DNA of 64,000 nucleotides from Prochlorococcus sp. AG-402-I20 (GTDB taxonomy: Bacteria; Cyanobacteriota; Cyanobacteriia; PCC-6307; Cyanobiaceae), in assembly GCA_003216975.1 (NCBI GenBank), contig QCHY01000004.1, positions 1 through 64,000 of the forward strand. Direction: 5' to 3'. Each line of letters opens with the position of its first letter. The first letter of the stretch is position 1. Position numbers and translations under genes: made by a program. The notes beneath the pieces were generated by a model. The model was not told the origin of the DNA, made no database searches, and saw nothing but the letters and a program-made list of their open reading frames with translations. This document shows, piece after piece, positions 30,635 through 40,967 of this stretch.

Positions 30635-32014
30635 TTGACAGAAGATCCTTCAGTAACCGTAATAGGCGCTGGTCTCGCAGGTTCAGAAGCAGCATGGCAA
30701 ATAGCAAGTGCTGGAATCAAAGTAACTCTTTATGAAATGCGACCAAAGAAGAAGTCTCCAGCTCACCACTCACCCGAATTCGCTGAACTTGTTTGCAGCA
30801 ATAGCTTTGGAGCGCTTAGTAGTGATAGAGCGGCAGGACTTTTACAAGAAGAATTGAGAAATTTAAAATCTATTGTCATCGCTAAAGCTGATCAACACTC
30901 TGTCCCTGCAGGAGGAGCACTTGCCGTAGACAGAAGTCAATTCAGCCTATCAATCACAAATGAACTTTCCTCTCATCCCCTAATAAGAATAATTAGAGAT
31001 GAATGTCCGTGTTTACCAAATGCTGAACAAATTACAATTCTGGCCACAGGTCCTTTAACAAGCGAATCGCTAGCTGAAGACATCAAAAAATTCACAGGAG
31101 AAAGTGAATGTCATTTTTTTGATGCCGCTAGTCCAATAATCACAGGGGAAAGCATTGATTTTTCAACAGCATTTCGGGCTAGTAGATACGACAAAGGCGA
31201 TGCTGATTACGTTAATTGCCCGATGAATGAAGAGTCATATTTAAAATTCCACTCTGAGTTAATCAAAGCTGAACAAGCTGAACTAAAGGATTTCGAAAAA
31301 GAATCAGCTCTTTTTTTCGAAGGCTGTCTTCCCATAGAAGAGCTTGCGAAAAGAGGTCTAGAGACTATGCGATATGGCCCACTAAAGCCAATAGGCCTCT
31401 GGGATCCAAGATGGGGAGATGTAAACGACAAAAGACTTCGAAGGCTTAAAAGGGCTCATGCTGTCGTTCAATTAAGACAAGAGGATAAAGCAGGTCAACT
31501 ATGGAATCTCGTTGGTTTTCAAACAAATTTAAAATGGGGCGAGCAAAAACGTGTTTTCAGAATGATTCCTGGCTTGTCGAATGCAGAGTTTATTCGCTTA
31601 GGAGTAATGCATAGAAATACTTTTCTTGAATCTCCAAAGCTATTAGAGCCAACACTTCAGTTCATAAATAGAAAAACTTTATTCGCTGCTGGACAGCTCA
31701 CTGGTACAGAAGGATATGCTGCAGCTATAGCGGGAGGCTGGTTAGCAGGAACTAACGCAGCACTGTTGGCAAAGGGATTAAATACAATTACTTTGCCATC
31801 GTCTACCATGATTGGAGCCTTGACAAACTTTGTCAGTAATAGTCAAGCAAGCTTGCGAGTTCAAAATAAAAAACACTTTCAACCTATGCCAGCCAATTTC
31901 GGATTACTGCCTGAACTCGAGAATAGAGTTCACAACAAACGTGAAAGATACAAAGTATATAGAGATAGAGCTTTGAGTCAAATAAAAAAGTTAAGCGAAA
32001 CATTATTTAGATAA
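30635..32014 (+). CDS. trmFO: Folate-dependent tRNA m5U54 methyltransferase TrmFO
   Basis: 459 aa. It uses methylenetetrahydrofolate and FADH2 to make m5U54 in the tRNA T-loop. FAD-binding [11 protein letters not shown] at residues 10-20, then [20 protein letters not shown] and [20 protein letters not shown], hallmarks of the GidA-like TrmFO family, and a C-terminal [13 protein letters not shown]. The only plausible start is TTG 30635; no in-frame ATG fits. Divergent from tRNA-Lys. Confidence 0.95.
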   Translation: MTEDPSVTVIGAGLAGSEAAWQIASAGIKVTLYEMRPKKKSPAHHSPEFAELVCSNSFGALSSDRAAGLLQEELRNLKSIVIAKADQHSVPAGGALAVDRSQFSLSITNELSSHPLIRIIRDECPCLPNAEQITILATGPLTSESLAEDIKKFTGESECHFFDAASPIITGESIDFSTAFRASRYDKGDADYVNCPMNEESYLKFHSELIKAEQAELKDFEKESALFFEGCLPIEELAKRGLETMRYGPLKPIGLWDPRWGDVNDKRLRRLKRAHAVVQLRQEDKAGQLWNLVGFQTNLKWGEQKRVFRMIPGLSNAEFIRLGVMHRNTFLESPKLLEPTLQFINRKTLFAAGQLTGTEGYAAAIAGGWLAGTNAALLAKGLNTITLPSSTMIGALTNFVSNSQASLRVQNKKHFQPMPANFGLLPELENRVHNKRERYKVYRDRALSQIKKLSETLFR

Positions 32015-32056
32015 AAAATCTACTTAATCGTCCAATTAAAAAATTTCTTTTAAATC

Positions 32057-33619
32057 ATGACTCAATTAACAGATAAGACTAAAGCTTCTTGCCACTGGGA
32101 TTCGATAGTTATTGGTTCCGGGCTGGGTGGATTAGTAACTGCAAGTCAACTAGCAAGCAAGGGTGCAAAAGTTCTTGTACTGGAACAGTACAAAATTCCT
32201 GGTGGAAGTGGTGGTTCATTTAAAAGGAAAGGATTTACGTTTGATGTTGGAGCATCTATGATTTTTGGCTTTGGTAAAAATGGGTACACCAATTTACTAA
32301 CACGAGCTCTCAAAGATGTTGGCCAAGAATGTGAAACGGTGCCTGACCCAACGCAATTGGCATATCATCTACCTAATCATTTAGAAATTACAGTTGATAG
32401 AGATTATCAAAAATTCATTACTAAGCTAATTAATTTATTTCCCCATGAAGAGAAAGGTATAAATCATTTCTACGAAACATGTTGGGATGTATTTAATTGT
32501 CTGAATTCGATGCCTTTACTTTCAATAGAGGACCCAGAATATCTAATGAAAGTTTTTTTCAAATCACCCTTATCATGCCTAGGTCTGGCTAGATGGTTAC
32601 CTGTTAATGCCGGAGATGTTGCTAGAAGATATATCAAAGATCCCGCACTTTTAAAATTTATAGATATTGAATGTTTTTGCTGGTCAGTCATGCCCGCTGA
32701 CTTAACACCTATGATAAATGCAGGAATGGTCTTTTCCGATAGACATTATGGGGGGATTAACTATCCAAAAGGAGGTGTTGGTATTATTGCAGAAAAGTTA
32801 GTGCAAGGAATTAAAAATTTTAAAGGAGAAATTAGATATAGAGCCAAAGTAAAAAAAATAATTTTTAAAAACGGAAAGGCAATAGGTGTTTCATTAGATA
32901 ATGGTGAAGAAATTTTTAGTAAAACGATAGTCTCTAATGCCACAAGATGGGATACATTTGGTGGCCAAGGAATCAATGATCCACTTGTTGAGCCAGATAA
33001 AATCCCAACAGCCGAGAAAAAATGGAAAAAAAGATACATCCCTTCTCCCTCATTTTTATCTCTTCATTTGGGAGTTAGTAAAGACTCAATTCCCTCGAAT
33101 ACACATTGCCATCACTTGCTTCTCGATACATGGGAAGAAATGGAAGATGAACAAGGAGTTACTTTTATATCAATCCCAACTCTATTAGATCCATCATTAT
33201 CACCTTCAGATAGCCATATTGTTCATGCTTTTACTCCTTCTTCAATGGATTGTTGGGAGGGATTAAGCAACAAAGAATATCTTGACAAGAAAAAAGAAGA
33301 TGGAGATAAACTTATATCTAAAATAGAAAAATTATTTCCACGCCTTAGTCAAAATATTTTACACAAGGAAATAGGTAGTCCAAGAACACATAAAAGGTTT
33401 CTAGCTAGAAACAAAGGCAGTTACGGGCCAATACCCTCAATGAGATTACCTGGTCTTCTTCCTATGCCATTTAATACTACAAAGATAAAAGGACTCTACT
33501 GTGTTGGAGATTCTTCTTTCCCCGGTCAAGGATTAAATGCAGTTGCTTTTAGCGGCTATGCCTGTGCTCACAAAATAGGAGCAAAGCTTGGGATAAACAA
33601 ATGGGAGCTTCCAGAATAA
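32057..33619 (+). CDS. crtH: Carotenoid (prolycopene) isomerase CrtH/CrtISO
   Basis: 520 aa. Isomerises cis-lycopene to all-trans lycopene with reduced FAD. N-terminal dinucleotide fold (IVIGSGLGGLVTASQLASKG), then LEQYKIPGGSGGSFKRKGFT, and C-terminal GLYCVGDSSFPGQGLNAVAF. Located 42 bases after trmFO and probably independent in function. Confidence 0.92.
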   Translation: MTQLTDKTKASCHWDSIVIGSGLGGLVTASQLASKGAKVLVLEQYKIPGGSGGSFKRKGFTFDVGASMIFGFGKNGYTNLLTRALKDVGQECETVPDPTQLAYHLPNHLEITVDRDYQKFITKLINLFPHEEKGINHFYETCWDVFNCLNSMPLLSIEDPEYLMKVFFKSPLSCLGLARWLPVNAGDVARRYIKDPALLKFIDIECFCWSVMPADLTPMINAGMVFSDRHYGGINYPKGGVGIIAEKLVQGIKNFKGEIRYRAKVKKIIFKNGKAIGVSLDNGEEIFSKTIVSNATRWDTFGGQGINDPLVEPDKIPTAEKKWKKRYIPSPSFLSLHLGVSKDSIPSNTHCHHLLLDTWEEMEDEQGVTFISIPTLLDPSLSPSDSHIVHAFTPSSMDCWEGLSNKEYLDKKKEDGDKLISKIEKLFPRLSQNILHKEIGSPRTHKRFLARNKGSYGPIPSMRLPGLLPMPFNTTKIKGLYCVGDSSFPGQGLNAVAFSGYACAHKIGAKLGINKWELPE

Positions 33620-33640
33620 ATTGTCAAATACCAAACAATA

Positions 33641-34405
33641 CTACGAAGGCAAATTATCGAGACTAAATCTGTAGCCCTGCTGTCGAACAGTTGTAATTCC
33701 TCCTCCATCGCCAAGACCTGCTTGTTCAAGTTTTCTTCTAAGTGTCAAAACCTGCGTATCTACAGAACGAGGGCCACCACTAAATGGAGGCCAAGCCATT
33801 CGAAGTAGTTCATGGCGGCTTCTTACCATTCCAGGTGGCATCAAAAGGGCACACAACAAAGCAAATTCCCTTGGACTTAGTTCAACAGGTTTTTCTCGCA
33901 ATGTCACCTGTCTGAGAAGAAGGTGGACCTCAAGAGGACCCACAGCGACACGTTCCTGTAAACCAATCCTTCCTCTTTTAAGTAAAGTTCTGCACCTGGC
34001 GGCCAACTCTTCTAAGCCAAAAGGTTTCCTTAAAACATCATCAGCGCCATCATCTAACAGGCCAACGACTGGTTCAACTCCTGTTCTTGCTGTTAGAACA
34101 ATCACTGAACATCCCAATTGTTGTGCAAGGCGAAGAGCTGAGCTTTTTTCCAAAATCTCGGCACTAACTAATAAATCAGGTGATTGGTCTCGACAAAGGT
34201 CAACTGCCTCTTCAGCAGAACCTACTGCTGCTGCCAGCTGTCCATCTTGTCTGAGCCTCTGAACCAAAACAGTTCTGAGAGTTGGATGTGGTTCTACAAC
34301 AAGCACCTTTGAGGGTGATTGCGTGGTTGCTTGAATAGGAGAAGAACCTGAGGAGGATCCTTGAATTTGCTCAGTAGCAAGCTGATCTGCAGGTATTAAT
34401 GTCAC
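33641..34405 (-). CDS. OmpR-type response regulator with degenerate receiver
   Basis: 254 aa. An unstructured Ser/Gln-rich lead, then a receiver domain (about 32-145) and a winged-helix DNA-binding domain (about 155-250, ending TVRQQGYRFSL). The phospho-acceptor position is not Asp (PDLLVSAEILEKS) and the acidic DD pair is replaced by EPH, while the Lys of LRKPFG is kept. It is therefore a pseudo-receiver probably not controlled by phosphotransfer. Similar in kind to cyanobacterial NblR-like regulators. The coding DNA is visibly GC-richer than its neighbours. Confidence 0.85.
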   Translation of the reverse strand: MTLIPADQLATEQIQGSSSGSSPIQATTQSPSKVLVVEPHPTLRTVLVQRLRQDGQLAAAVGSAEEAVDLCRDQSPDLLVSAEILEKSSALRLAQQLGCSVIVLTARTGVEPVVGLLDDGADDVLRKPFGLEELAARCRTLLKRGRIGLQERVAVGPLEVHLLLRQVTLREKPVELSPREFALLCALLMPPGMVRSRHELLRMAWPPFSGGPRSVDTQVLTLRRKLEQAGLGDGGGITTVRQQGYRFSLDNLPS

Positions 34406-34493
34406 AACTTATAAAAGTAGACCCTTAGACTAGAGAAGATATTAAAGCAAACTCTTCGCTGACTATCAAGAATAGTCTGTGTCTTAGCAAACC

Positions 34494-34763
34494 ATGACAT
34501 CTTTTGATTCTCCAGAGGCAATAAAACACTTCCAATCAATTTGTGATGCCTGTCAAGAGTTAACAAGTCGATACCACAGCCCATCTGAGCTGAGGATCTA
34601 TGCAGATGGATATCTACATTCTCTCAGGAATTGCAATAGATTAGGCTCTAGAGATCAGGAGAAGTTAGAAGCATTAATCGATAGGTGGATTATGGATCCC
34701 TCAAGCTTTGTTGGTCCTGATGGTGATATTAATAACCTCTTTTTTCAAAAAGAACCTGGATAA
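34494..34763 (+). CDS. Conserved cyanobacterial hypothetical protein, 89 aa
   Basis: MTSFDSPEAIKHFQSICDAC, then LRIYADGYLHSLRNCNRLGS and LIDRWIMDPSSFVGPDGDIN. All-helical and conserved in appearance; I recall it as a cyanobacterial DUF (DUF6761-like), not certain. Confidence 0.7.
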   Translation: MTSFDSPEAIKHFQSICDACQELTSRYHSPSELRIYADGYLHSLRNCNRLGSRDQEKLEALIDRWIMDPSSFVGPDGDINNLFFQKEPG

Positions 34764-34781
34764 GAATCAAAAAGTGACAAG

Positions 34782-35105
34782 TTATGAAGCTAGTGCAATT
34801 TCTAATTTCTCCTTCAATTCCCCCGAGTTATACATGCTTATCAAAATATCGGATCCGCCAATAAACTCCCCCTTTACGTAAACTTGAGGAATGGTTGGCC
34901 AATTTGAATATTCTTTAATACCCTCTCGAATTTCCATATCTGAAAGTACATCAAAAGTCTCAAAGCTCATTCCCAATGAATTAAGAATTTGAACAACATT
35001 GTTAGAGAAACCACATTGTGGCATCAACTTATTACCTTTCATGAAAACAAATATTGGTTTTGAATTAATTAAAAGTTCAATTTTTGAACGAATTGTGGAA
35101 TCCAT
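34782..35105 (-). CDS. grxD: Monothiol glutaredoxin (Grx4 / GrxD)
   Basis: 107 aa. CGFS active site in MPQCGFSNNVVQIL, then WPTIPQVYVKGEFIGGSDIL, which binds glutathione. Such proteins carry [2Fe-2S] clusters shared with BolA partners. The bolA-like gene lies 10 bases upstream on the same strand, supporting a complex. Confidence 0.93.
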   Translation of the reverse strand: MDSTIRSKIELLINSKPIFVFMKGNKLMPQCGFSNNVVQILNSLGMSFETFDVLSDMEIREGIKEYSNWPTIPQVYVKGEFIGGSDILISMYNSGELKEKLEIALAS

Positions 35106-35115
35106 ATCTGAAAAG

Positions 35116-35346
35116 TTATTGAGGAGTTGAGGTGTTCAAGGCCAAAGCATGAATTGTTTCTGTTTTCAATTCATTTTTTAACGCACCATAAACAAGTTGA
35201 TGTTGTTGTACAAGAGATAAGCCAGAGAATTCTTTAGATACAACATTAACTTCCAGATGATCACCACCTCCCATATCTTTTACATCAATTCGAGCATCGG
35301 GAAGTGATTGCTTAATTAAAAAAGTAACTTCTTTGGCTGTAATCAT
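35116..35346 (-). CDS. BolA family protein
   Basis: 76 aa. BolA core with PDARIDVKDMGGGDHLEVNV, VSKEFSGLSLVQQHQLVYGA and conserved His residues for cluster ligation. Co-directional with the monothiol glutaredoxin, its usual partner. Confidence 0.92.
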   Translation of the reverse strand: MITAKEVTFLIKQSLPDARIDVKDMGGGDHLEVNVVSKEFSGLSLVQQHQLVYGALKNELKTETIHALALNTSTPQ

Positions 35347-35425
35347 TTTTAAATAATGGATTAAAGTGAATTTAGAGAAAATACATTCAATGTTAGTGCT
35401 ATGAATTCAACTAAGTAAAATCATA

Positions 35426-36124
35426 TTATCTTCTACCAACAGCTATCAAAGCTGATTGTTCAGCACTTCTCATACTTTTCGAAAGTTCAATATTAAAGTC
35501 ATTTATAGATTGCTTAAAATCTTTCGAAATAATTATTGGTTCAGCGAAACAAATTGATGCTGATCCATAAAATTTCGGGATAACATCACTGTAGGCCAAA
35601 CCTACTGGAACAATTTTTATTTCCAACCCTTTGTTAGAGGCTAGTTGAGATAAGCGAATCAAGCCTTTTTTCAGTTTTACAGGCTCACTAAATCGATTTA
35701 TCTTTCCTTCGGGGAATACCACTAATTGCTGACTTGAAATCAACAAATCAACTGCATATCTAAGAGTAGTTAAAGAAGGTCTTCCTTGATCAATAGGGAA
35801 ACAACCCAACCTGTTTAAGAACCAACCTTGTAACCCTCTCATTTCGGACCGGGTGACCATGTATCTACAATCTCTATCTGTAATCCTTCTCCCAGCAGCC
35901 ATAGTCAACATCAAAGCATCCCATCTAGATCTGTGAGTGGGAGCAAGTACAACAGAACCACTTAAAGGTAAATTTTCTCTACCTAGAACTATTCTTCTTC
36001 GAAAAAAACTTTTCAACGCAAAATCTTGCGTAGCAAACATAGCTAATCGACTCCAGAAAGGATCAACCCCGAGGCATATTTTTTTTTCTCTATGAAGAAG
36101 GGGCAAAAAATCCCTCTTTAACAA
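35426..36124 (-). CDS. plsC: 1-acyl-glycerol-3-phosphate acyltransferase (PlsC family)
   Basis: 232 aa. The HX4D motif in APTHRSRWDALMLTM (about residue 62) and FPEGKINR (about 139) form the acyltransferase catalytic and glycerophosphate sites. Membrane phospholipid synthesis. A short helix near the N-terminus anchors it. Confidence 0.88.
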   Translation of the reverse strand: MLKRDFLPLLHREKKICLGVDPFWSRLAMFATQDFALKSFFRRRIVLGRENLPLSGSVVLAPTHRSRWDALMLTMAAGRRITDRDCRYMVTRSEMRGLQGWFLNRLGCFPIDQGRPSLTTLRYAVDLLISSQQLVVFPEGKINRFSEPVKLKKGLIRLSQLASNKGLEIKIVPVGLAYSDVIPKFYGSASICFAEPIIISKDFKQSINDFNIELSKSMRSAEQSALIAVGRR

Positions 36125-36244
36125 ACTATGTAATGAAGTTAACTCCGAAAGCTTTATTATTTATGGTTGGACTGGGCAGTTACTCCAGCGGCTAAAAATT
36201 ATTTTGCTTTTGATGAATAGAATCAAAGTATATTTTAAATACCT

Positions 36245-36982
36245 ATGGCAAGTCTTGGCGTAAACATTGATCACATAGCAAATGTCCGAGAAGCTCGTAA
36301 GACATTTGAACCTGACCCAGTAAAAATGGTTCTTTTGGCAGAATTAGGTGGTGCTGACGGTATAACAGTTCATCTAAGAGAGGATAGACGGCATATTCAA
36401 GATAGAGATCTAAATCTTCTAAAAGAGATAGTGCATACTCGACTAAATCTGGAAATGGCTGCAACTGAAGAAATGACTTCAATAGCACTTAATCTTAAAC
36501 CAGATTTGGTTACATTAGTTCCTGAAAAAAGGGAAGAAGTCACCACAGAAGGGGGACTTGATGTTATTAAACACAAAAACAAATTAGAGGAAATAATCCA
36601 ACGTCTATCAGATGAGAATATTCCAGTTAGTCTTTTTGTTGATCCAGTCCAGGCTCAATTAGAAAATTGTGCTGAAGTAAAGGCCGCCTGGATTGAACTG
36701 CACACAGGTAAATATGCAATCACAAAAAACAAGGCAAGAAGTTTGGAATTAGCCATTCTTAAAGAAAGCACAGCCAAAGCAAAATCCTATGGCTTGAGAG
36801 TAAACGCAGGGCATGGATTGACCTATCAAAACGTTGAACCGATTGCGGATATTGAAGGGATTGAAGAATTAAATATTGGCCATACAATTATTTCTAGAGC
36901 CCTTTCAGTAGGTCTATCTCAAGCAGTAAAAGAAATGAAAAGCCTAATTATCAATCCAAGAAAAGACAACTTCTTACTTTAA
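36245..36982 (+). CDS. pdxJ: Pyridoxine 5'-phosphate synthase PdxJ
   Basis: 245 aa TIM barrel condensing 1-deoxyxylulose-5-phosphate with 3-amino-2-oxopropyl phosphate. [20 protein letters not shown] at the start, [22 protein letters not shown] and [16 protein letters not shown] are family signatures. Confidence 0.96.
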   Translation: MASLGVNIDHIANVREARKTFEPDPVKMVLLAELGGADGITVHLREDRRHIQDRDLNLLKEIVHTRLNLEMAATEEMTSIALNLKPDLVTLVPEKREEVTTEGGLDVIKHKNKLEEIIQRLSDENIPVSLFVDPVQAQLENCAEVKAAWIELHTGKYAITKNKARSLELAILKESTAKAKSYGLRVNAGHGLTYQNVEPIADIEGIEELNIGHTIISRALSVGLSQAVKEMKSLIINPRKDNFLL

Positions 36983-37009
36983 AAATTTTTTTTAATCGCA
37001 TTTTGACTC

Positions 37010-40000
37010 TTGCTAACAATTTATCGAAGTAATAAAGCTGAATGGTTAGCTGAGATACTGGGACAGGAACTCCGATTAAATCCTCCTGAAATAACAGAAG
37101 AAGTTAATATTATCGTAAGTACATGGCCATCAAGCAGATGGCTAAGTGAAAGACTTTCAATAATTAATAATATCAATGCATTAGTTAAATATCCTTTCCC
37201 TGGTACATATTTAAAAAGATTAGTCAAGAGAATAATTGGTATTGATCCTGATGAAAAAGATCCATGGGAAAAGAATCAACTTGTTTGGAATATTTTAGAG
37301 TTATTACCAGAATTAATGAAAGAGGAAGAAGCTAAAGTAATTCGTTCCTGGCTAAAAATAAGCGATAAAGAAAATGCGCAAATTAATCTGAATTCATGGG
37401 AACTAGCAAACAATATTGCAGAGACATTTGATGATTACATTCTTTATAGACCTGAAATTATCAAGCAATGGTTAAGCAAGAAAACGAAGAAAAATTCAAG
37501 AGAAATTAATGTTAATAAAAATATCCTTTGGCAAGAAATTTTATTTAATTTATTATATAAAAAGATAAACAAAGATCCGTTCTGCATCCAAGTTGAAAAA
37601 GCTATTAAACTTTTAAAGAAAGATGATATCTCTAAACTAGATTATCCAAAAAATCTATACGTCTATGGACTTAGTAGTCTGGCACCATTGCAAATAGATT
37701 TAATTCAAGCATTTTCAAAAGTAATAAATATAAAAATTTATATAATTTCCCCTTGCAATGATCTTTGGCAAAGATGTGAAGCAAGAAGACTGCAGTTTAT
37801 AAACACATGGAATACTCCTCCCGACAGGCAATGGTTACTAGAATCTCCAAGACTTGAAGCCTTCCTTGGACGAATGGGGGCTGAATATCAACAGTTACTA
37901 GAAGGGAGTGGTGAATATCAATTGGGAGGTAGAAATGAGGAAGATATTTTTTCTCTTACAGCAGATATCGCCACTAATAAAGGGAACAAACCAAATTTAC
38001 TAGAACAACTACAACAAGAATTATTATCCACAAAAAGTGAAAGTATTTTAACCAAAGAAAAATCTGACAAATCACTCCTTTTCCTTAAATCTCCAGGAAA
38101 GTATCGACAAGTTGAATTAATACGGGACCATATATTACAGCTCATCAGCAATGACAAAGAAATTCAACCCAGAGACATTTTAATAATGACACCTCAAGTT
38201 GATAGCTATGCGCCAATAATTACCTCAGTATTTAATAATATAGATCACAATACGACACAGCTACCCTGGGTAATCACAGACAAAAGTCAAGAAGAGAAAG
38301 TAGGTTTAATACATTTTGTGTTAACTCTGTTAGAGGTTTCTGCATCTCGTCTAACCGCATCAATTTTTGAAAACTTATTAACTAATCCAGCGTTAAGAAC
38401 GCAACAGAATATGAGTATTGACGAGATGAGTAACATAATCAAAAGCCTTCAATCCGCTGGCTTTACTTGGGGACTTAATTCCTCAGAAAGATTTGGGGAA
38501 GAAACTCATAGTCTTTGTTGGTGTCTAGAAAGGTTTCTACTTGGTCTTGTTTTACCCGATAATCGAATTAATGGAATAAGCAATATCTCCCCTTATTCCG
38601 AAAATATTTCAAGTACAGAGTTTATAAAAGCATGGGGTATACTTTCAAAACTTTGCAATTATATCGATGCGATTCGCAGTAAACGTTCATGTAAAGAATG
38701 GATAAAACTTATTACATCGCTCGTAAAGGATTTATTCGGAGATGGTGGAGAATGGGCATGGGAAGAGCAACAACTACTAACTGTTGTGAATAATTGGGGT
38801 CTCATAACAGCGAATTGTGAACTAGAAATTGATTGTCTAATTGTCAAAGACATTATCACCAAAGCATTAAGTTCTACAAATGGCAAATTTGGTCATAGGA
38901 CAGGAAAAATTACGATCAGTGCCTTAGAACCAATGAGAGCAATTCCTCATCAAATCATCATCATCATGGGACTAGAAAGTAGAACATTTCCAAGAATCGA
39001 GAATAGAAGAAGTTTTAATCTACTAGAAAGAAAAAGAGAGCTTGGAGATCCAAACCAATATGATAAAGACCGCTATTCATTGTTAGAAGCTCTAATCTCA
39101 ACTCGTCAAAATCTTTTGATTTGTTGGAATTCAAAAGATGAAAAGACAGGAGAAGATCTTGAACCTCCAAGCCCTATTCAACAATGGCTGAATTACTTAA
39201 AAATTAAATTAGGAGCCAATACCTTTCAAGAGATTCTCATTGAGCCACCAGCAAATCCTCTTGATCATTTCAACTTTACAAAAACCGAAAATTCACAAAT
39301 CATGAGTTCTGATAGGAAGAATCTAGAAGCTAGAGAATGGCTTGAAAAAGATATCCCAACTAAAAATATCTCACTAGCATTACCGCTAAAATGGAAAGAA
39401 ATAAACGTAAACGAATTAAAATCTTATTCCTTCGAGAAAACTAAAGAATGGTTACTCAATCCACAAATAACATGGTTAAAACAGCACGAAATCCAATCAA
39501 CAGAATTTGTCAATCTTATTGAAGACAATGATTTTCTCGAGCTTTCAGAATTAGAAAGATATAAACTTCTTAAACATCGACTAGAAAGTAGTGATCTCTT
39601 AAATATTAAGGATATAAAAAATAACTCAAACTACTGGGAAGAGAACTATTCTGGCAAAGGTATTTTCCCTCCAAAAAGCTCTGGATTAATCGAGAAGGAA
39701 CTTCTTCAGGAGCGATGGAATAATTTAATATCCGCAATATACGCAACAGGTCAAATCACGAAAAGGAGTATTGAGATGCAAGAGTTAGAGGGTGAATTTT
39801 ACTTTGGAGGGAAGAATTTAATACAGATTGAAGTTGGAAGTTTAAAATATAAAACTCTTATGAATGGATGGCTAAATCATTTATATTTATCTGCAAATAG
39901 TTCATTTAATTATAAAACACTGATAATTTCTAAAAAAACAGCTTATAGAAAAAAATTTCAATTCGAGGTAAGCAAAGAGATTTTACCAATCAATACGCAA

Positions 40001-40303
40001 GAAGCGGCAAAAATCTTAAGACAAATACATCAATTAGCAACCGCCGGAAGAAATAATTGTTGGCCCATACCACCAGAAAGTGGTCTTGATTATGCCCTTG
40101 CTACAAAAGGCAATAATAAAAATGAACAAGATTTATTTCAAAAGAAATGGGAAGGTGATTTATATATTCAAGGAGAAAGAGAGACGCTAGCAATGGAACT
40201 TTGTTTTGGCAAAAAATGCAAAGCCTCTACTTTTTTAGACTTTGAATCATTTAATGATGTATTGATGAGTCTCTATGAACCAATACTAAAAAACACCAAC
40301 TAA
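37010..40303 (+). CDS. recC: RecC subunit of the RecBCD (exonuclease V) complex
   Basis: 1097 aa. Start MLTIYRSNKAEWLAEILGQE (alternative start codon TTG). Contains STWPSSRWLSERLS, ISPCNDLWQ and HQIIIIMGLESRTFPRIENR-type segments of RecC, then DRYSLLEALISTRQNLLICW. It recognises Chi-type sites and splits the duplex. recB and recD follow, with one methyltransferase gene inserted. Confidence 0.9.
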   Translation: MLTIYRSNKAEWLAEILGQELRLNPPEITEEVNIIVSTWPSSRWLSERLSIINNINALVKYPFPGTYLKRLVKRIIGIDPDEKDPWEKNQLVWNILELLPELMKEEEAKVIRSWLKISDKENAQINLNSWELANNIAETFDDYILYRPEIIKQWLSKKTKKNSREINVNKNILWQEILFNLLYKKINKDPFCIQVEKAIKLLKKDDISKLDYPKNLYVYGLSSLAPLQIDLIQAFSKVINIKIYIISPCNDLWQRCEARRLQFINTWNTPPDRQWLLESPRLEAFLGRMGAEYQQLLEGSGEYQLGGRNEEDIFSLTADIATNKGNKPNLLEQLQQELLSTKSESILTKEKSDKSLLFLKSPGKYRQVELIRDHILQLISNDKEIQPRDILIMTPQVDSYAPIITSVFNNIDHNTTQLPWVITDKSQEEKVGLIHFVLTLLEVSASRLTASIFENLLTNPALRTQQNMSIDEMSNIIKSLQSAGFTWGLNSSERFGEETHSLCWCLERFLLGLVLPDNRINGISNISPYSENISSTEFIKAWGILSKLCNYIDAIRSKRSCKEWIKLITSLVKDLFGDGGEWAWEEQQLLTVVNNWGLITANCELEIDCLIVKDIITKALSSTNGKFGHRTGKITISALEPMRAIPHQIIIIMGLESRTFPRIENRRSFNLLERKRELGDPNQYDKDRYSLLEALISTRQNLLICWNSKDEKTGEDLEPPSPIQQWLNYLKIKLGANTFQEILIEPPANPLDHFNFTKTENSQIMSSDRKNLEAREWLEKDIPTKNISLALPLKWKEINVNELKSYSFEKTKEWLLNPQITWLKQHEIQSTEFVNLIEDNDFLELSELERYKLLKHRLESSDLLNIKDIKNNSNYWEENYSGKGIFPPKSSGLIEKELLQERWNNLISAIYATGQITKRSIEMQELEGEFYFGGKNLIQIEVGSLKYKTLMNGWLNHLYLSANSSFNYKTLIISKKTAYRKKFQFEVSKEILPINTQEAAKILRQIHQLATAGRNNCWPIPPESGLDYALATKGNNKNEQDLFQKKWEGDLYIQGERETLAMELCFGKKCKASTFLDFESFNDVLMSLYEPILKNTN

Positions 40304-40315
40304 CTAGCAACTAAA

Positions 40316-40873
40316 ATGAAGCTTAAAAGCAATCTCTTTAAGAATATTATAACTCTCTTATCAAAATGGGGATTTAGTAAGCAGGGTCTGGTTAATAATT
40401 CAAAAGGAGAGTGGTATTTATTTTCTCAAATAGTTTTAATTCTCCTACATTTAATACCACCCTACCCAGAAATAAAGCAAATACCATTTTCAATAAATAC
40501 TTTTTGTATAATTCTTGGATTAGCTATTTCAATTCTAGGTCTATTCAATGTCATTAAAGCATTTATAGATTTAGGAGAAAATCTAACACCGCTACCTTAT
40601 CCAATGAATGAATCAAGTCTGATAAAAAATAATTCATATCAAAATGTTCGGCACCCCCTTTATAAGGGATTATTATATATTTCATTAGGAATATGTATTT
40701 TTTCATTGAGTCTAATACATCTATCTCTACTAATATCATTAGCTTACATTTTAAAAATAAAAGCCTTAAAGGAAGAAGAAAGGTTAAAGATTAAATTTCC
40801 TGAATACAAAAAATATATTAAAGAAGTACCAGCTATTATAAAAAATATAAAATATTTAGACTGGAGATCCTAA
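40316..40873 (+). CDS. Isoprenylcysteine methyltransferase-like membrane protein
   Basis: 185 aa, four or more helices. The signature NVRHPLYKGLLYISLG and the EEERLKIKFPEYKKYIKEVP end match the ICMT/PEMT methyltransferase fold with its SAM site near the C-terminus. Its placement between recC and recB is probably accidental, 12 bases after recC. Confidence 0.8.
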   Translation: MKLKSNLFKNIITLLSKWGFSKQGLVNNSKGEWYLFSQIVLILLHLIPPYPEIKQIPFSINTFCIILGLAISILGLFNVIKAFIDLGENLTPLPYPMNESSLIKNNSYQNVRHPLYKGLLYISLGICIFSLSLIHLSLLISLAYILKIKALKEEERLKIKFPEYKKYIKEVPAIIKNIKYLDWRS

Positions 40874-40967
40874 ATGATAATTATAAGAAATTTAAAACAT
40901 CTACATCAAGGAATAATAGAAAACGAAAGGCTTAGTTCTATTTTACTATTATACCTATGAAGTAAAT

